From Calliopum simillimum (taxonomy: Eukaryota > Arthropoda > Insecta > Diptera > Lauxaniidae), in NCBI GenBank assembly GCA_951812925.1, contig OX638372.1, forward strand, positions 9,436,410 to 9,500,409: 64,000 bases of DNA, in the 5' to 3' direction. The notes beneath the pieces are model-generated. The model did no database searches. It was not told where the DNA came from and was given only the letters and a program-made list of their open reading frames with translations. This document shows positions 1-12,607 of the stretch, in pieces; position 1 is the first letter of the stretch, and the number at the start of each line of letters is the position of its first letter. The translations under genes and the position numbers were made by a program.

Positions 1-1460
1 AGCAAGACTCAAGAACAAGACTAATTTTGCTCATCACTAGTAAAGCGTTTTCCAGAAAACCGTAAACTTTCTCGGAAAGTGCCAAAAAATCTCTTTTTGG
101 AGTTAGTTTATTTTTTTAACCGGACAAATTTACGGAGCCTAATTTGCGCAGTTAAATCTTTGGAAATAGTAAGACTACACGAGCTTACGGCTTTTAATTT
201 TATAAGACTGATTATTCCTGTTGGTCCTTTTGGCTGTAAAAATTAAAGTAAGCCAAACGTTTTTCTGGAAAATGAAAAATATTCCAGACAACTTTAAGCT
301 ACTATTGAAAATCTCGAAATTCCCAACCCAAAATTTAGGAAATTTGTTCCATGGAATAGCCTACTTATCAATTGTACTTTCTCAGATTGCTGTAATGCTA
401 TTTGGTCGTAGTATCTTGCTTCCTATAGAATCCCCGTACTCTCATCATAATTTCAATATGTTACTAAGTTGTTTTCCAAGAAGCAGAGGTTGATTTTCAC
501 AATCCATTGCGGCCATGTTAGTTTATGTGTTGTTAATAACCTTTTATTAAATATTCCCAATCTACGATCGCAATGAGCCAATGACTGAAGGCACGTATGT
601 GTACATTTTCGAAATCAGCTACTTCATCTTGCTTTTGCTAGTATCTGGACACTTAAAGCTCCCTTAGCTTAAAAACATCAGTCTGGGACGGCTTAACATT
701 TCAGTATACAACACTTATTTGAAAAATTCAGAAAAAACTGGGTCGCTTACAAAAAACTACTAGATATATTTTGTACCGTGAATAACACAAATATCCGAAA
801 GAAATCTCCACTTTGATTATTGTACCCAATTAAATAATAATTCATTTCAATTAAAGTTAATTAAGAAAAATTTAACGCTAAATTAAAGAATAACACCAAA
901 AATCTACAGAATATGAAAGAAGCACGAACAAAGAATGTCATGGCATAAAGAATAGAAAGTACAAAAGCAATAAAAACTTGACACATTTATGATTTATGAA
1001 AGCAAATACTTAAGTTCAACTTAAAATTATTAGCATATTGTCCAGCATTGTGTAGATTTGTTCCAATTTTGTTCGTTTCTTATTATTCACTTAATTGACG
1101 CCAAATACAATTGACATTTGTCAATTTAATTCTCATCAAATATGTAAACAACTTTAAAGTGTAATCACTCCATCATCATTGAGCATTTATTTAACACTCA
1201 CACCACATTGACATATTAAATTGTCATACGGCGTTGCACAAGAACAACCAACGATGATGATGATGATGGTGATGCATTCCTGTTGTGTTAATTGAAATGT
1301 ATTCAGTATTCCTTGACAAATGGCGTGTAGGTAGGCACGTATGGGTTAATTAGTACTCAACATAATTTTGCTTTTAATAAATTTTTGAGAATTAGGCACT
1401 ACTTATTTTAAATATTTTTTTTATATTGAAAGTTTTGCTTCAGATATCTGTATAAAGATT
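1..1460. other. Non-coding AT-rich DNA, no gene seen
   Basis: Low-complexity AT-rich sequence with frequent stops in all frames. A 90-codon open frame near the left edge has no recognisable motif and looks like chance. A short (GAT)n tract lies near 1252-1268. I see no promoter or RNA gene. It would be intron or intergenic DNA upstream of the splice module at 1.46 kb. Confidence 0.6.
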
Positions 1461-1552
1461 AACTAACCAATCTTTTTTTCTTTCTTTTTCAGGATAATAA
1501 AATGAAAAGTTATTTTCTAACGAAAAATTCTTTGAAATACAAATAAGGTAAG
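1461..1552 (+). other. Candidate 55-nt micro-exon A with branch point, acceptor and donor
   Basis: A branch-point-like AACTAAC begins at 1461. It is followed by a pyrimidine tract and AG at 1491-1492. A strong 5' splice site, AAG|GTAAGC, has its GT at 1548-1549. The enclosed block 1493-1547 is 55 nt. One frame is open for 17 codons and then hits TAA just before the donor, so the exon would be non-coding, in a 5' UTR, or NMD-inducing. The branch point to AG distance of about 27 nt is normal for flies. It could be chance in AT-rich DNA, but every element is close to consensus. RNA evidence would be needed for certainty. Confidence 0.45.
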
Positions 1553-2519
1553 CCAAAAATTAATTAGGTAATACAAAATCAAAAATAAATTTAAGCTCAG
1601 ATTTTCTTTCTTCGTAGAGTTTGCTCCTATAGTAAGAACTGAAACTGCAGTCATTATAAATTTCATAATTAATGTTGAATTTTGTCCTTCCCACTGCCAA
1701 TTTTTTGAGTAAAAATAAATTTTGTAGATTTTTGTTCGAAACAAAATGCGCAGTGGTCTTCTTCTACTATGCCACTTGAAACTGTTCACCTCTAATTTTG
1801 GAGAATCTGAATTTGACATTTCTCATTGACTGCGCCTCCCTCCCCCTAACATATTCCCATTATTCGTCGCTAATCCTGTTAAAGCAAAACTGTTGTCAAC
1901 AATGCCTATGTACATCGGAAAAGAATTCAAAAGGACATACAAATTTACGCTCATTTCAATGCCTCATTGAATAATTTCAATTACGTATGTACACTGTACA
2001 TCCATACAATGCAGCATCATCAATTATCCTTTTGCTGCACGCGTACACACAATGAATGAATGAATGAATGAATTACCCCACTACGCAAGTACTTTGTCAT
2101 TTGTCACACATTGTGTACCTTTTGAGAACATGGAAATTTCCTATCTATCCATCCTGCAATCTATCTATCGTGCCATGCCATATCAAATATTTACGATTCG
2201 CTATGGATTTATTCTCAATAATGTCAATATTTTGCAAATGTGGCTATAAAGTAAATATTTTTAATGTATGAAAAATGGCTGCTGGCTATTGATTTTGTTG
2301 TTGTTGTGAACCTTTTCTTGACATTTTGTTAATTCATTGTTTGCCTTTTATTGATAAAAAAAAAACTAACAAACCAAATTAATAATACATAGTACATATT
2401 CAAAAAAAAAAAAAAAAAGAAATCGATTTTTCATTTCGGCTTAAAAAAGTTCCTGATTTTATGCCTGATTAATATTAAAATTAGCTTAATTCAAGAGAGC
2501 TCTGAAAATATATTTTAAA
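1553..2519. other. Non-coding DNA with (ATGA)n and poly(A) tracts
   Basis: No convincing coding sequence. A perfect (ATGA)n microsatellite occupies about 2051-2072, and its presence produces two overlapping spurious open frames. An A-rich run lies at 2402-2418. The remainder is ordinary AT-rich sequence. Confidence 0.55.
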
Positions 2520-3420
2520 TTTTGACCACATTTTTCAAGAATATTGGCAACACTTGGTCTACATCCTCTTCAGAGTTTATGTCCGCAAATGTATGTAGAC
2601 AAAGTTCTTCTATTCAAAAATTTTCTGATTTTTCGTTATTTCTCTCAAATGTCAGAGCAATGAAAAAAGAAAATGTTCGTCCTTTTCTCTCTTTACTTTT
2701 TTCCATTTTTTTTTCGGCGCATTTTTTCGTAACATTGAGTTTAACGCCATTATTGTTGCCTTTAGAATGATAATTTTTCCTCAATCCCACATTCGGCCAT
2801 CCAGATATTACTTTGGTCCCAAATGTCCTGGGACTGTTCTTCCATGCTTTATTTGCGATAAAGCTCTTAATAGTGATATCCTCAACAATTTCATATCTCT
2901 AATGACTAGCATTTTCATATACTTTCTTAAATTTTTAACGAACTGGATCTGATAAACAATCGTTGTTCTTCAACAGTTTATTCTCTACTATTCTACATCC
3001 AATTTAAATCCAAATGGCTATTGTTGTAAGAAAAATTCCTTAGCACTCCACAACTGCAGTAGATTTTTTCTTTAATCGTCCTTCGGCAAGTCAACTTCAA
3101 TAAGCTCCAACAGCTTAGAAGGTTCCAACTATAACATTGTCAAGCACACATTTTTATCCAATTCAACTCTGACGTGACCAAAAAAATTTTACATGTTTAT
3201 TCTTTGCTTTTACAACAACGACTCAACTGCGACTTTCCACTACGGCTCTCTCTTAAAAACTACTCATTCAATTCAAAGCATCTCATTAAGCTTGTAGTGA
3301 ATTCTTTCCACTCGTTCAGTCAGTGTCGCCTACTTCCTTTTGTTGATGCAGAAATGTTGTAGTTAGAATGTTAATTTTTCCCCAATCCTACATATTTAGT
3401 GACACGATTAACCTTTTATC
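2520..3420. repeat. Probable old repeat remnant with internal direct repeat
   Basis: A block of about 33 bases recurs about 600 bases apart, at about 2763-2795 and 3364-3395. Both copies carry TTAGAATG, then TAATTTTTCC, then a CAATCC block. This suggests an eroded dispersed element rather than unique intron sequence. Several open frames of 60-82 codons in the region lack any motif and are interrupted. No transposase or reverse transcriptase signature is visible. Confidence 0.3.
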
Positions 3421-4379
3421 GATGTTTGACGTATTGTTATTGTATTTGATTTAGTTTTACTCTCTTAATGCTTTTTTTGGCGTCAATCCTTTCATGAAAA
3501 ACTTTACTGAATAGCAGCTGAAAATAGAGTTTTACTTTTCTAATGAAAAATCACTTAAGTAGTACCATTAGTAGCAGGATATTTAAAATAACTCTACAAG
3601 ACTGTTCCGAAATCCGTGTGATTTCACCTACATTTCATTTAGGAGGTTTTTTGATGAAAATTATGAGTCACACGATAAATAGTATTAGCATTTTTTTTGT
3701 GGAGAATTGCAAGTTCCAAAAAATACAACTTATTTGTATTAACGAAAAAATAACCGTTTAAGAGATTTTCGAAAAAATTTAATTCACAAGGATTACGGAA
3801 AATGTCTGATAGAACACTTACTTTTGATTTATTGCTTACCATTAGCGAAAGTTACAAGTGTTCAATATGGAGCACTCACTATTCAAATCAATAATAAACT
3901 AATAAAAAGCTGCTTATCACTAACTATTTAGTTATCATTAGTATTCATGAAGCAGATGTTACTGCTCAAGTCCACTGAAGAACAAATCAGAGCCTATCAG
4001 TATCATTAATGCCATAAATCATGGCGCTCGTTAAAAAACCTAATAAATGCTACTGACAAATCTTTACCACTAGTGAACACACAGTGTTCACACTATTCAA
4101 ATCACTTAAATTGCATGATTTTATTTTTGAAAATATTATTATAACATCGATGAGCTAATTTCTAATACCCTTGGGCAACACCGCTGCCACCTCGACTTAT
4201 TTTCTTTAATCCACTCATATCCCCGCATTCATGTAATCAAATCAAATTGAACTGTATAGTGGAACCGTGTGTACCACTACGGATAAATTCTCATTGGAAA
4301 ATAGGATGCGTTCAATCGATTTGTTCCCAAACTAATTTAAAACTAATGTTATTGGCAACGCGACGCCATTGAACGAATG
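3421..4379. other. Non-coding DNA containing a perfect palindrome at 4073-4091
   Basis: No gene seen. The palindrome GTGAACACACAGTGTTCAC (8-base arms, 3-base spacer) lies at 4073-4091 and is followed by ACTATTCAAATCA, a 13-mer that also occurs about 200 bases earlier near 3883. The two could be the edges of a very small, eroded inverted-repeat insertion. Confidence 0.4.
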
Positions 4380-4800
4380 AACGAGTCAAGCAGCCAGGCA
4401 TCATCACACAGGGCAGCAGATGATTATGATTGTGCTGCAGCAGTAAGAGAAACAGCAAAAGCAGCAGCATAAATGACAGCACATGGGGGGATACGGAAGT
4501 GTGTTGCCATTGTGAGTGCGCGTTATAACATGACATTAATGTTTGTGTGTTCAACGATATGTGGATGTGTGCACTTTTGCATAACATTGAATTATTGTAA
4601 TTTGCAGCATTTTCGTTTCATTGCTGCTGCATTGCTGAATGACCCCCCTCCCCAAACAAAAAATCTGATTTTCCATGCAACATTGCGCATAACAATTTTA
4701 CACACTTATTGGGTCAACAGCAACGCGTAACTCCTGACAGCATGCCGCCTTGGGTCAATGAACATGATGATCATCGATGAATTGGTTCAGCCAAAAAAAA
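4380..4800. other. CAG-rich, higher-complexity non-coding block
   Basis: This stretch is less AT-biased than its neighbours and is rich in CAGCAG and TGCTGC words. Two open frames of 85-91 codons run on opposite strands. Their residues are biased by the repeats and show no domain. Blocks of this kind in fly introns are often conserved regulatory sequence, but nothing specific can be assigned here. Confidence 0.35.
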
Positions 4801-6850
4801 ACAAAAAAAAAAGGGATAATGCTCATTTTACCATATGACATTCCCAGCAGCATTTGCAATGCATTTTTTGCTTTTCATTGTAATTTGTGGTTTGCTCTTC
4901 ATGTTGCAAATGTTGTAAACGCACAATGATTTCGATTACGATTGCGATTTTCCAATGTTTTTAATGCCCTTTACTATTGCGAATATTTCTGATTAGAAGA
5001 CAACCAAAATTTATGTGCATGTTGGAAGCAGCAAACTAAATTGTTGAATTTATCAAATAAGATTTTATTTTATTTGTGAAAATGTATTTATAAATTAAAT
5101 TTTGGAATTATTTGCTAAAAGTTTTCCATACTAAATATTAAAGTTTATGACCAATATTGCTTTGGGGAGTTGCAAAAAGGTTTTAACATCATATTTGTAA
5201 TTTTATTGTCGGTAAAATTTTGCTAATCATAGTTAATATGAGTTTTCCTTCAGGAAAAGGGAAGTAATAAGCACAAAACAGTTTTTATCGGTAGTAGTCA
5301 TTTCCTCGTTTTATTAAAGGAAATAATTGGAAATAACAGTTTTGTTTTGAACAAACGGTACAAGAAAAAAATAAAGTAATTAATCGTCGTGAATCGACAT
5401 TAGTCTCGTAATTTTTAATACCAACATTGATGCTTTAAAGTCGCATTTTTTCCGGCACGAATTTTTCTTCAAGAGCTCCGGTGAGTTCTCAGAAATTTGT
5501 AAAATTCAATGCTTTTCATTCATTGAGTGTTTCAACAATCGAAAATTGTTGCTCCGTTATAAGAAAAAAATCGATCTTTGGCCAGAAGATGATTGAGGAA
5601 TAGATTTAATCAGGAGACCATGTTAAAAAAAATAAGTAGAGTTGGAAACTTTAAGAATACATAATGTTTCACATAAGCATAATGTATTAATATTATATTT
5701 AAAACATTTTTTGGAATAGTTATTTTGGCAACTTTTAACAAATCCATTATTCAAATGCCCAAGCAAATAATGGGTAATCTACAAAATAAATATTTAGATA
5801 AAATACATTATCTATTTGAATAATTTCAAGATAAACAAACATCAATTATTTAATTTTATTTATTTGGCCTACTTTCTGTAATATAATTAATTAAACATGA
5901 ACATGATAGTTGCAACAAAACTCAATGTAACAAACACAAACCTTTGAAAAGCGAAGACAACCCATTGACACACAAGACTTTCGAGAACAATCGAAAATCA
6001 TATGAGATGAGATATTCTAAGGATTATTTTACGTATAGTATGTATGAAGAAGTTAATTAAAATTTTAACATGCACATATACCTATTTAAATATTGCATTA
6101 TGTATACAAGAATTTACTATTTAAATAAAATAAAATAGATTTCGTCCAACTTGCTAAAAGGTTATGTTGACAATGTCACTACTGCAGGTACTTATAAGGA
6201 ACTATTAGAGCGTTCATTGTTCTTTCTTTTATATTTTCTCCTAAGTATAACTTCCAAGCATGAATAATACCTAGAATTTTAACTTTGATTGAGAACACTA
6301 TAGAAAACTCTTTCTCTTTAAGGAGACAATTTTAAGCCGAAATGGTATTATCTTTTCACATATATTTTCATTAACTTGCCAGTTGTCATCAATTCTAATG
6401 CTCTTAATTTATAAATTTTCCAAATATTTTTGATATTTGTTTATTTAAGTAAAATGTTGTATAGTACACATGAAGTATATTCTTAATAGGTTTTGTAGCA
6501 ATAATTAAATGAGTGTCAATACTGGGCTATTTCACTTCTATTACATACATAGTACCTTTATACACACATATACATATGTACATACCCAAAGAGAAAAAGA
6601 GCTCATTTTTATTTTGACATCATCATACACGTGTCAGAAAAGGCTTTTTCATATATTCTGGTTTCTTTTCTCTAAACTAACTAAAATTTCTTATACAAAT
6701 TGAAAATATTTTATATGGCAAAGTTTCCTGGTTTGTGTATAACTAAGCATAAACTAACAAAATCGCCCTTACCAATCAAGTAAATAGGGGCTAAAAGAAT
6801 TTATGCTTTGTTTCTACTGGAGATTTTTTTGTTGCTTTACGTTTGTTTCG
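4801..6850. other. AT-rich non-coding DNA, no gene seen
   Basis: About 2 kb of very AT-rich sequence without any open frame above 64 codons, structured repeat or RNA gene that I can support. Confidence 0.6.
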
Positions 6851-7131
6851 AGGTTTGGCTACTTTCCGTCAAGTGGCACCCCTTAACTTTGACAAATGGC
6901 ATATAAAGTCATTAAAAAAAAAAAAAAAAAAATGGAAGAGAACATCAGAAAAATTGGAAAGAATTTTAAAAAGAAAATTGGGATGTTTCATGCCAACAGG
7001 ACCAGGTCTGCGGCCAAAAATTGTGTGGACGAAAAATGAAGTTTTAGATGTCAAAATTTTAGTTTTTTTAAAAACTTTTGAAAACCTAGTGTTGCTTAAA
7101 AAAAAACACGCGCCGAAATAGGGCGTTAAAT

Positions 7132-7488
7132 TGTTTTTTTCATTATTTTGGCGTATAATTCATCACTCGAGGTTTCGGAGTCGCTGATCATGAATTTGAA
7201 GTCAGAATTCAAAAATTCTTAATTCTAAGATGGTGGATGCAAAAAATAAGGAAAATCCTAATTCTGGTTAAAACTTACATATATAGCTAAGTAATATTTA
7301 GGAATCATTACTGCCTAGTTTGAGAATCCTAGCGTTATTTTTTCCACTCATAGTCGGAATTAGTCAAAATTTAGATTTTTCACATTTTTTGCATCCGCCA
7401 TTTTGTATTTAAGAATTTTCGATTCATTATCAGCGATCTCGAAACATCTGAGTGATGAAATTTACGCTAAAATATTGAAAAAAATAAT
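7132..7488. repeat. Foldback element 1 (inverted repeat, arms about 137 bp)
   Basis: The left arm (about 7132-7268) and right arm (about 7352-7488) are imperfect reverse complements around an 83-base centre. Matching blocks include a GCGTAwAATTCATCACTC-like stretch, CGCTGATmATGAAT, ATGGyGGATGCAAAAAAT and an AATTCTTAA block. The CCATTTTG/GGATGCAAA and TCGCTGAT words recur in other repeats in this window (12.1, 22.4 and 61.3 kb). This is probably a non-autonomous foldback transposon remnant. No coding content. Confidence 0.65.
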
Positions 7489-10400
7489 TTTAAGCCTCCT
7501 TTCGTGGTATCCAAAAATCCATAATTTTTCTTTCACTCAATTTTGGGTCACACATTTCATATGTTCTTCAGGCGAATAGATGTAGGAATTGTAGGCTTTC
7601 TTTCTTCTTTTTAATAAAAACCACACAACAGTCTGGTTTTATTTACACACTTCTTTTAGCTCATAGTTATTATTATAGTTTTTTTTAAGTTTATCAATCC
7701 AACTTCTAACCGTTAATTCTATTCTTTTCATTGTCTTTGATTTTCCTTCTTTTCATTACTTAATTTCTTGTCCGTAGACAACCGTCTTCTTCAACTCCAA
7801 AATTTAACTATGTACTTCCAAGTTCAACCGTCGTTTCTTCGATCATTCAAAATCTTTTCGTCATGTTTGTTTTGTTCAAGACTCGTTCGTTTTGTCAGTG
7901 CTGCCAGGTTGTCCGTTTAGCTCCGTTCCTACATAGATTGTGATTTCCATTAACGATTTATAAAATTTCCACTTGGGTATGTACTTATGCGCCCATATAT
8001 GCATGTGTTCCTGTGAGTACATACTACGCCTATTGAGTTCTTGTGTAAATGTAAATGTTGGTACATCTAATAGATTTATGCGTTAAATTTGCATATTTTG
8101 CAGATATCATTTTGTGCACTTGTAAATTATGTATCTGCCAGTATAAGCGCAATGAAATGTATAAATTTTTGTTAGCAAATTTTGGGGAAAATTACAATTT
8201 ATTACATGGGAATAAAATGGAGTAAAGAAAAAAAATTCATGAAATTAATTTTAGCAGAACAAAAAAAAACTTGCTAATGAGAAACATGTTACTGTCCGAA
8301 ACACTGAAAAATTTTAATCTCCCTATTATTAAAACTAGGCACACTTATCCAAGTTTTTGGCTTCTTTTTAAACCTTCAAAATTATAAAAACCAACAGCAA
8401 GTCCAAAACAAACAAAAAATTCCTTCCAAACGAATATCATTCGATAATTGAAAACTCATTGGTTGGTGAAAAAAGAAAAACTTCACTTGCCGATAATCGA
8501 AAATGAAGCAGAACATTTTTCAATTTGGCAACACACAAAGATTAACAAAACAAATCCCCAATGAAGCCATAAAGAATTAGACCACAATGCACATTCGAAT
8601 TCGGAACACAACTACTGTGGAACTGTGTGTATGGATGAATGAGTGAGTTGTTCGTAGGTCAGACAAAACTAAATTTTTCAATTTTTACTCATTGACTGAC
8701 TTTGTATGGTAGGTACAGGAATAAACCGAAATAAAGTTAAATCTACGAAAAAATGGGAAAACATTCAAAACGAAATAGAAACAGAATTTAGCAATTTCTA
8801 TCGATTTTAGTTGTCTATCTGTAAACTGTCGAATTGTTGTCTGGCAATTGCTTCTCTGTCTGTATGGTCTGTTTCTCTCTTTCATTCGCACATGTTTCTT
8901 TGTTTTTTCGATTTCTGGCTTAAGCGGCTTTGAATTGCCCACAACTTGTGTTATTGTGCTATGGTGCATTTGATGGCCATTACCAATGTTGCCACCCTAT
9001 TTTTCATACTCAGACATACATATACCACCCAAAATGTGTTTAGCTGCAGTCTCCTCCGCAATGCAATATCGGTTAGACACCGTTATAAATAGATACACAC
9101 ACACACAAGCACATGCATACATGGGTACTTCGACACACACACAGTCACTCGCCACTTTGACATGCCCAGATCCGATTAGGTCCATCAAGCTTAGTGTCTG
9201 TCCATCTGTCTGTCTGTTTAACTTCTACTTCTTCTACTCTTTTTCACTGTTATGTTTTTGGGTGTTGCTTTGGTTTTCTTCTGGTTAACTCCAATGTACT
9301 CTATAAATGGTTTTGGGGTGTTCAAGAAGAATGACATTTACGGAAAGTTCAATTGCCAAAATGTAGAATTTCGACTTTAGTCTTACAATCGATTTATTTT
9401 GATTATTGTTATAGTACATATTACTTGAGCTGTTATCAAAAGTTTAATAGATTGGTCCAGTCGAAGATGATGATTTTGTGGATTGAGGCGTTTCGGTCAT
9501 TGACAGCAGCAGTAAATATTCGATCGAAAATTTGTTATAAAAATCAATTTAATAGAAAATTTGTTTCGAAATGTATTGATGCAGTATTTATTCCAAATTA
9601 TTTTACAAACATGTATATAAATTATGAGCCAGTAGCTCAGAAACTAAGCATAAACACTTTGATGTGCGGAATATCTTTATAAATAGATTTTAAGCTAAAG
9701 CTATATATAATTGGAACGTAATGACTTATGTCTGTGCAATGCTTTCTTTTTACTTGTAACGAATTTTCAACATTTTCCATTTTCTCGATTGCCCTCGGCA
9801 ATGCTATTCGATTTTTAAACTTTGGCCAAGTTTTCGTTAGTGCACTTACTATGTTTTCACCGGAGATTTATGTAGTGATTTACGGCGGTTTCAAAAGAGA
9901 TGATTCTTGGACTTATTTATCGACTTCAGAAATGACAATTTAATGAAACATAATGATATATAAAATAATGAATAATTCAACAGAGATGTGGTAAAGTAAA
10001 CTTTACTTTGTATAATTACAAACAAATTATAGCACTCAAAAGTGACAATACAAATTAAATCATTTATTTACTTGACTGCATCAGATAATCGAATAAATCA
10101 AATAAGGTAGCACTTACGTACATATATAAATTAATTGACATTTTAAGCAAACGTTAACAATATTTCATAAGAGATTTGTGAATTTTATAACTTAAAATTC
10201 GAAACCATGCCAACCAACAACCACTCAATATCAGAAACGAATGGACACATACAGATGGAGCCTGGCACTTCAACGATTTGTTTGCATTTCATGGCTGATA
10301 ACTTGAAAACGTGTTGTGATAAATGTTGCATATTAATTAAAATGATATGCAACACTTCAATATATATTGCAACAGTTGCAACACAGGCAACAACAACAAC

Positions 10401-11305
10401 AACGCAGCCATTGAGAGCAATTAATTAACTATTGCTGCTCCTACGTTGGGTGTTCATTGTGTGGTATCCAAGTTTAAGTGGGCAGTGCAATAGAGGCGTG
10501 GCATTAGCAGAGTGCATTTGTCTAATGAACTATTTAATGGAGTTTGCTTGGATTTTTTTCATTTTGGTTTCAGTTATTTATTTGTTAATTAAGTTGATTT
10601 GTTTTTGCACATACAATGTATGGGTTATTTGGTTTTTGGTAAAAAATATTGTTGTTATGGTAGCTGTCATTGATAAATTTTTTTAATTTATGCACTCAAT
10701 TTGCTATGGAAATTCAAAGTTTTCAGATAAATAGAAATCGCTACAGTTTATTTTTTATCAAAAAACTAATTAGTCTTTTGATCAAAAAGTTTTATTACAT
10801 AATAAAAAGCGCACTTTAATATTTTTTTTCTAACAAAATTTTATTTAACTAATGATTTATTATTGTACATACCTAAATATATTGTCATTTGATTTGACAA
10901 TTCAGCACAATTCGTTAACAAAGTTAACAAAAAGTTTGATATGATAATTCTGTACAAAAAATTTGATTCATTTGCACGAAAATGATTTTGCAAAAAAAAA
11001 AAAATCCAAAATCTGGCAATATTTTTTTCTCGCATTTTTAGCAACTTCAAACCCAATGAGAAGTAAATGTATTGTATTGTTTAGCTCCAAAAATTGATGC
11101 TAATGGTTCATCCATAAAATATGTTTAGAAACGTCGGATTCGCTTTTTGCTTGTTCGACTTTGTCCAACTTCCACACCCTCTCCCACAAAAATTGACATC
11201 AACCATGATATATCCCACTCCTCCAGGCATCTGTATGTTTTTGCCAATAGGGTCACTCACAACATCCGTTTCTCTTTAGCATTCGTCGCTCTCTAGCTTC
11301 GACTG
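7489..11305. other. Non-coding DNA with scattered CA microsatellites
   Basis: No gene can be supported. Short (AC)n tracts lie at about 9095-9107 and 9132-9143. A 109-codon open frame at 9353-9682 (+) and a 100-codon frame at 8986-9288 (+) show no domain, signal peptide or conserved motif. The sequence around 10.2-10.6 kb is somewhat richer in CAA/CAG words and may be conserved intron, but nothing specific is recognised. Confidence 0.5.
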
Positions 11306-11307
11306 CG

Positions 11308-12607
11308 CACAGTGGTCTGTAGGAGAGCGATAGCCGGTCATAAGTCTGAAACTTCATGTTTCCAATAATATTAGTATATATTGCACAAATTTATTGTAAA
11401 ATATCTAGTTTACATATTTCAAATACAAAAATACCAAGAAATAACACCATTTCTGAGTTTTTCTATCATTTGGTGAATTCAGAAAATGTAAAATTCTTCC
11501 AAAAATTACTTGAAAAATGTTAAGGTTTAAGTAAGCATATCTTGAAACTAAATAGCCTTATCTCCTTAAACTTTAAGAATGTATGTTTTGTTTGGTCTAT
11601 TTATTGAAGAAATCCAAAAAATCAAAAAAAAAAAAAAAAAAAAAAAAAAATCTCTAATTTTCTTTCTTATATTAATGAATTTTACACTCTGTGGATTACA
11701 ACTTAAAAGCTTAGGCTCGATCATTTTAGTGTTGAGTATAAGGTTCTGCCAAGGCTCGGTGCTATTAAGTACAATGAGTTTTTCTGCAGCGGCTGTTCTG
11801 TATTCTTGGAACGTTGCAGTTTCATAAAACTAATAATAGCAGAACTAAAAGATATTATTGGTTCCATCTAGGCATTTGTTAAAAATGGATATGATTGGGT
11901 CAAGGGAACTTCCACGTCCCATATACTCCAGAATTTGAAATCGATACAACTTAGTGAATAAATGAAATAGAAGAATAATATTTTATATCTGAGATAAAAT
12001 TGGTAAGATCTAGCTTATAAGCTTAAAATAAGCTATAAGCTAATAAGCGCGATCGAGTCAAGGCCACGCCCACCTCTCATATAGCTAACACTTTAAAATC
12101 GCCATAACTTGTTTTGGTAGAGTATTTTTTTGAGAAAATTGTTCACTATTTTGAATCCACCATTTTGTTTTCAAGAAGTTGGTCCTGAATTCGCAATCAG
12201 CAACTTCAAAAGCACCCCTAGAAGAAAAATATTTGCCATTTTAGATATTTTTTCCAAAAAGTTGGTTCTACATTCAGAATCAGCGACCTCAAAAACCTCC
12301 TTAGCAACAATTTTGTTTTAATTGAATCATTTTTGAGGACATTGTCCGCCATCTTGGATCCGCCACTTTGTTTTCAAAAAAGCTGATGCTGTATTTGAAA
12401 TTAGAGACCCCAAAAACTTTCATAGCTACAACATTATTGTGATGTGACCATTTTTTGTCCGCCTTTTTGGATACGTAATTTTGATTTTAAAAAAATGTTT
12501 TCCAGATTTGGAATCAGCGATCCCCAAAGCATAAAAGCTGATATATTTTTCGTTAAAAATAACCAGGAAAGACCTATGACTGGCTAGAATCGTATTCTAG
12601 ACCACTG
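11308..12607. mobile_element. Non-autonomous DNA transposon, termini begin CACAGTGG
   Basis: The left end starts at 11308 and the reverse complement of the right end starts at 12607. They share CACAGTGGTCT, then after about 17 less conserved bases a second block, TAGCCrGTCATArGTC. The conserved part is roughly 41 bp. Flanks do not give a clean target duplication: CTGCG on the left, CGACG on the right, 3 of 5 matching. The interior holds degenerate tandem units, some with GTCAAGG and CCACGCCCACC words (about 11.9-12.1 kb). No transposase is visible. CAGTGG ends occur in hAT elements, while CACAGTG is the heptamer expected of Transib/RSS-type ends. Both readings are open. Confidence 0.6.
12140..12535 (+). 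repeat. Degenerate tandem repeat, four units of about 100-120 bp
   Basis: Four successive units carry the same word order: a CCACCATTTTG or CGCCATCTTGGAT block, then TTTTCAAAAAGTTG, then an ATTCrgAATCAGCGACC block, then CAAAAAC. Units start near 12150, 12235, 12345 and 12460. The array makes up the right third of the element ending at 12607. It is non-coding, and divergence between units indicates age. Confidence 0.6.
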
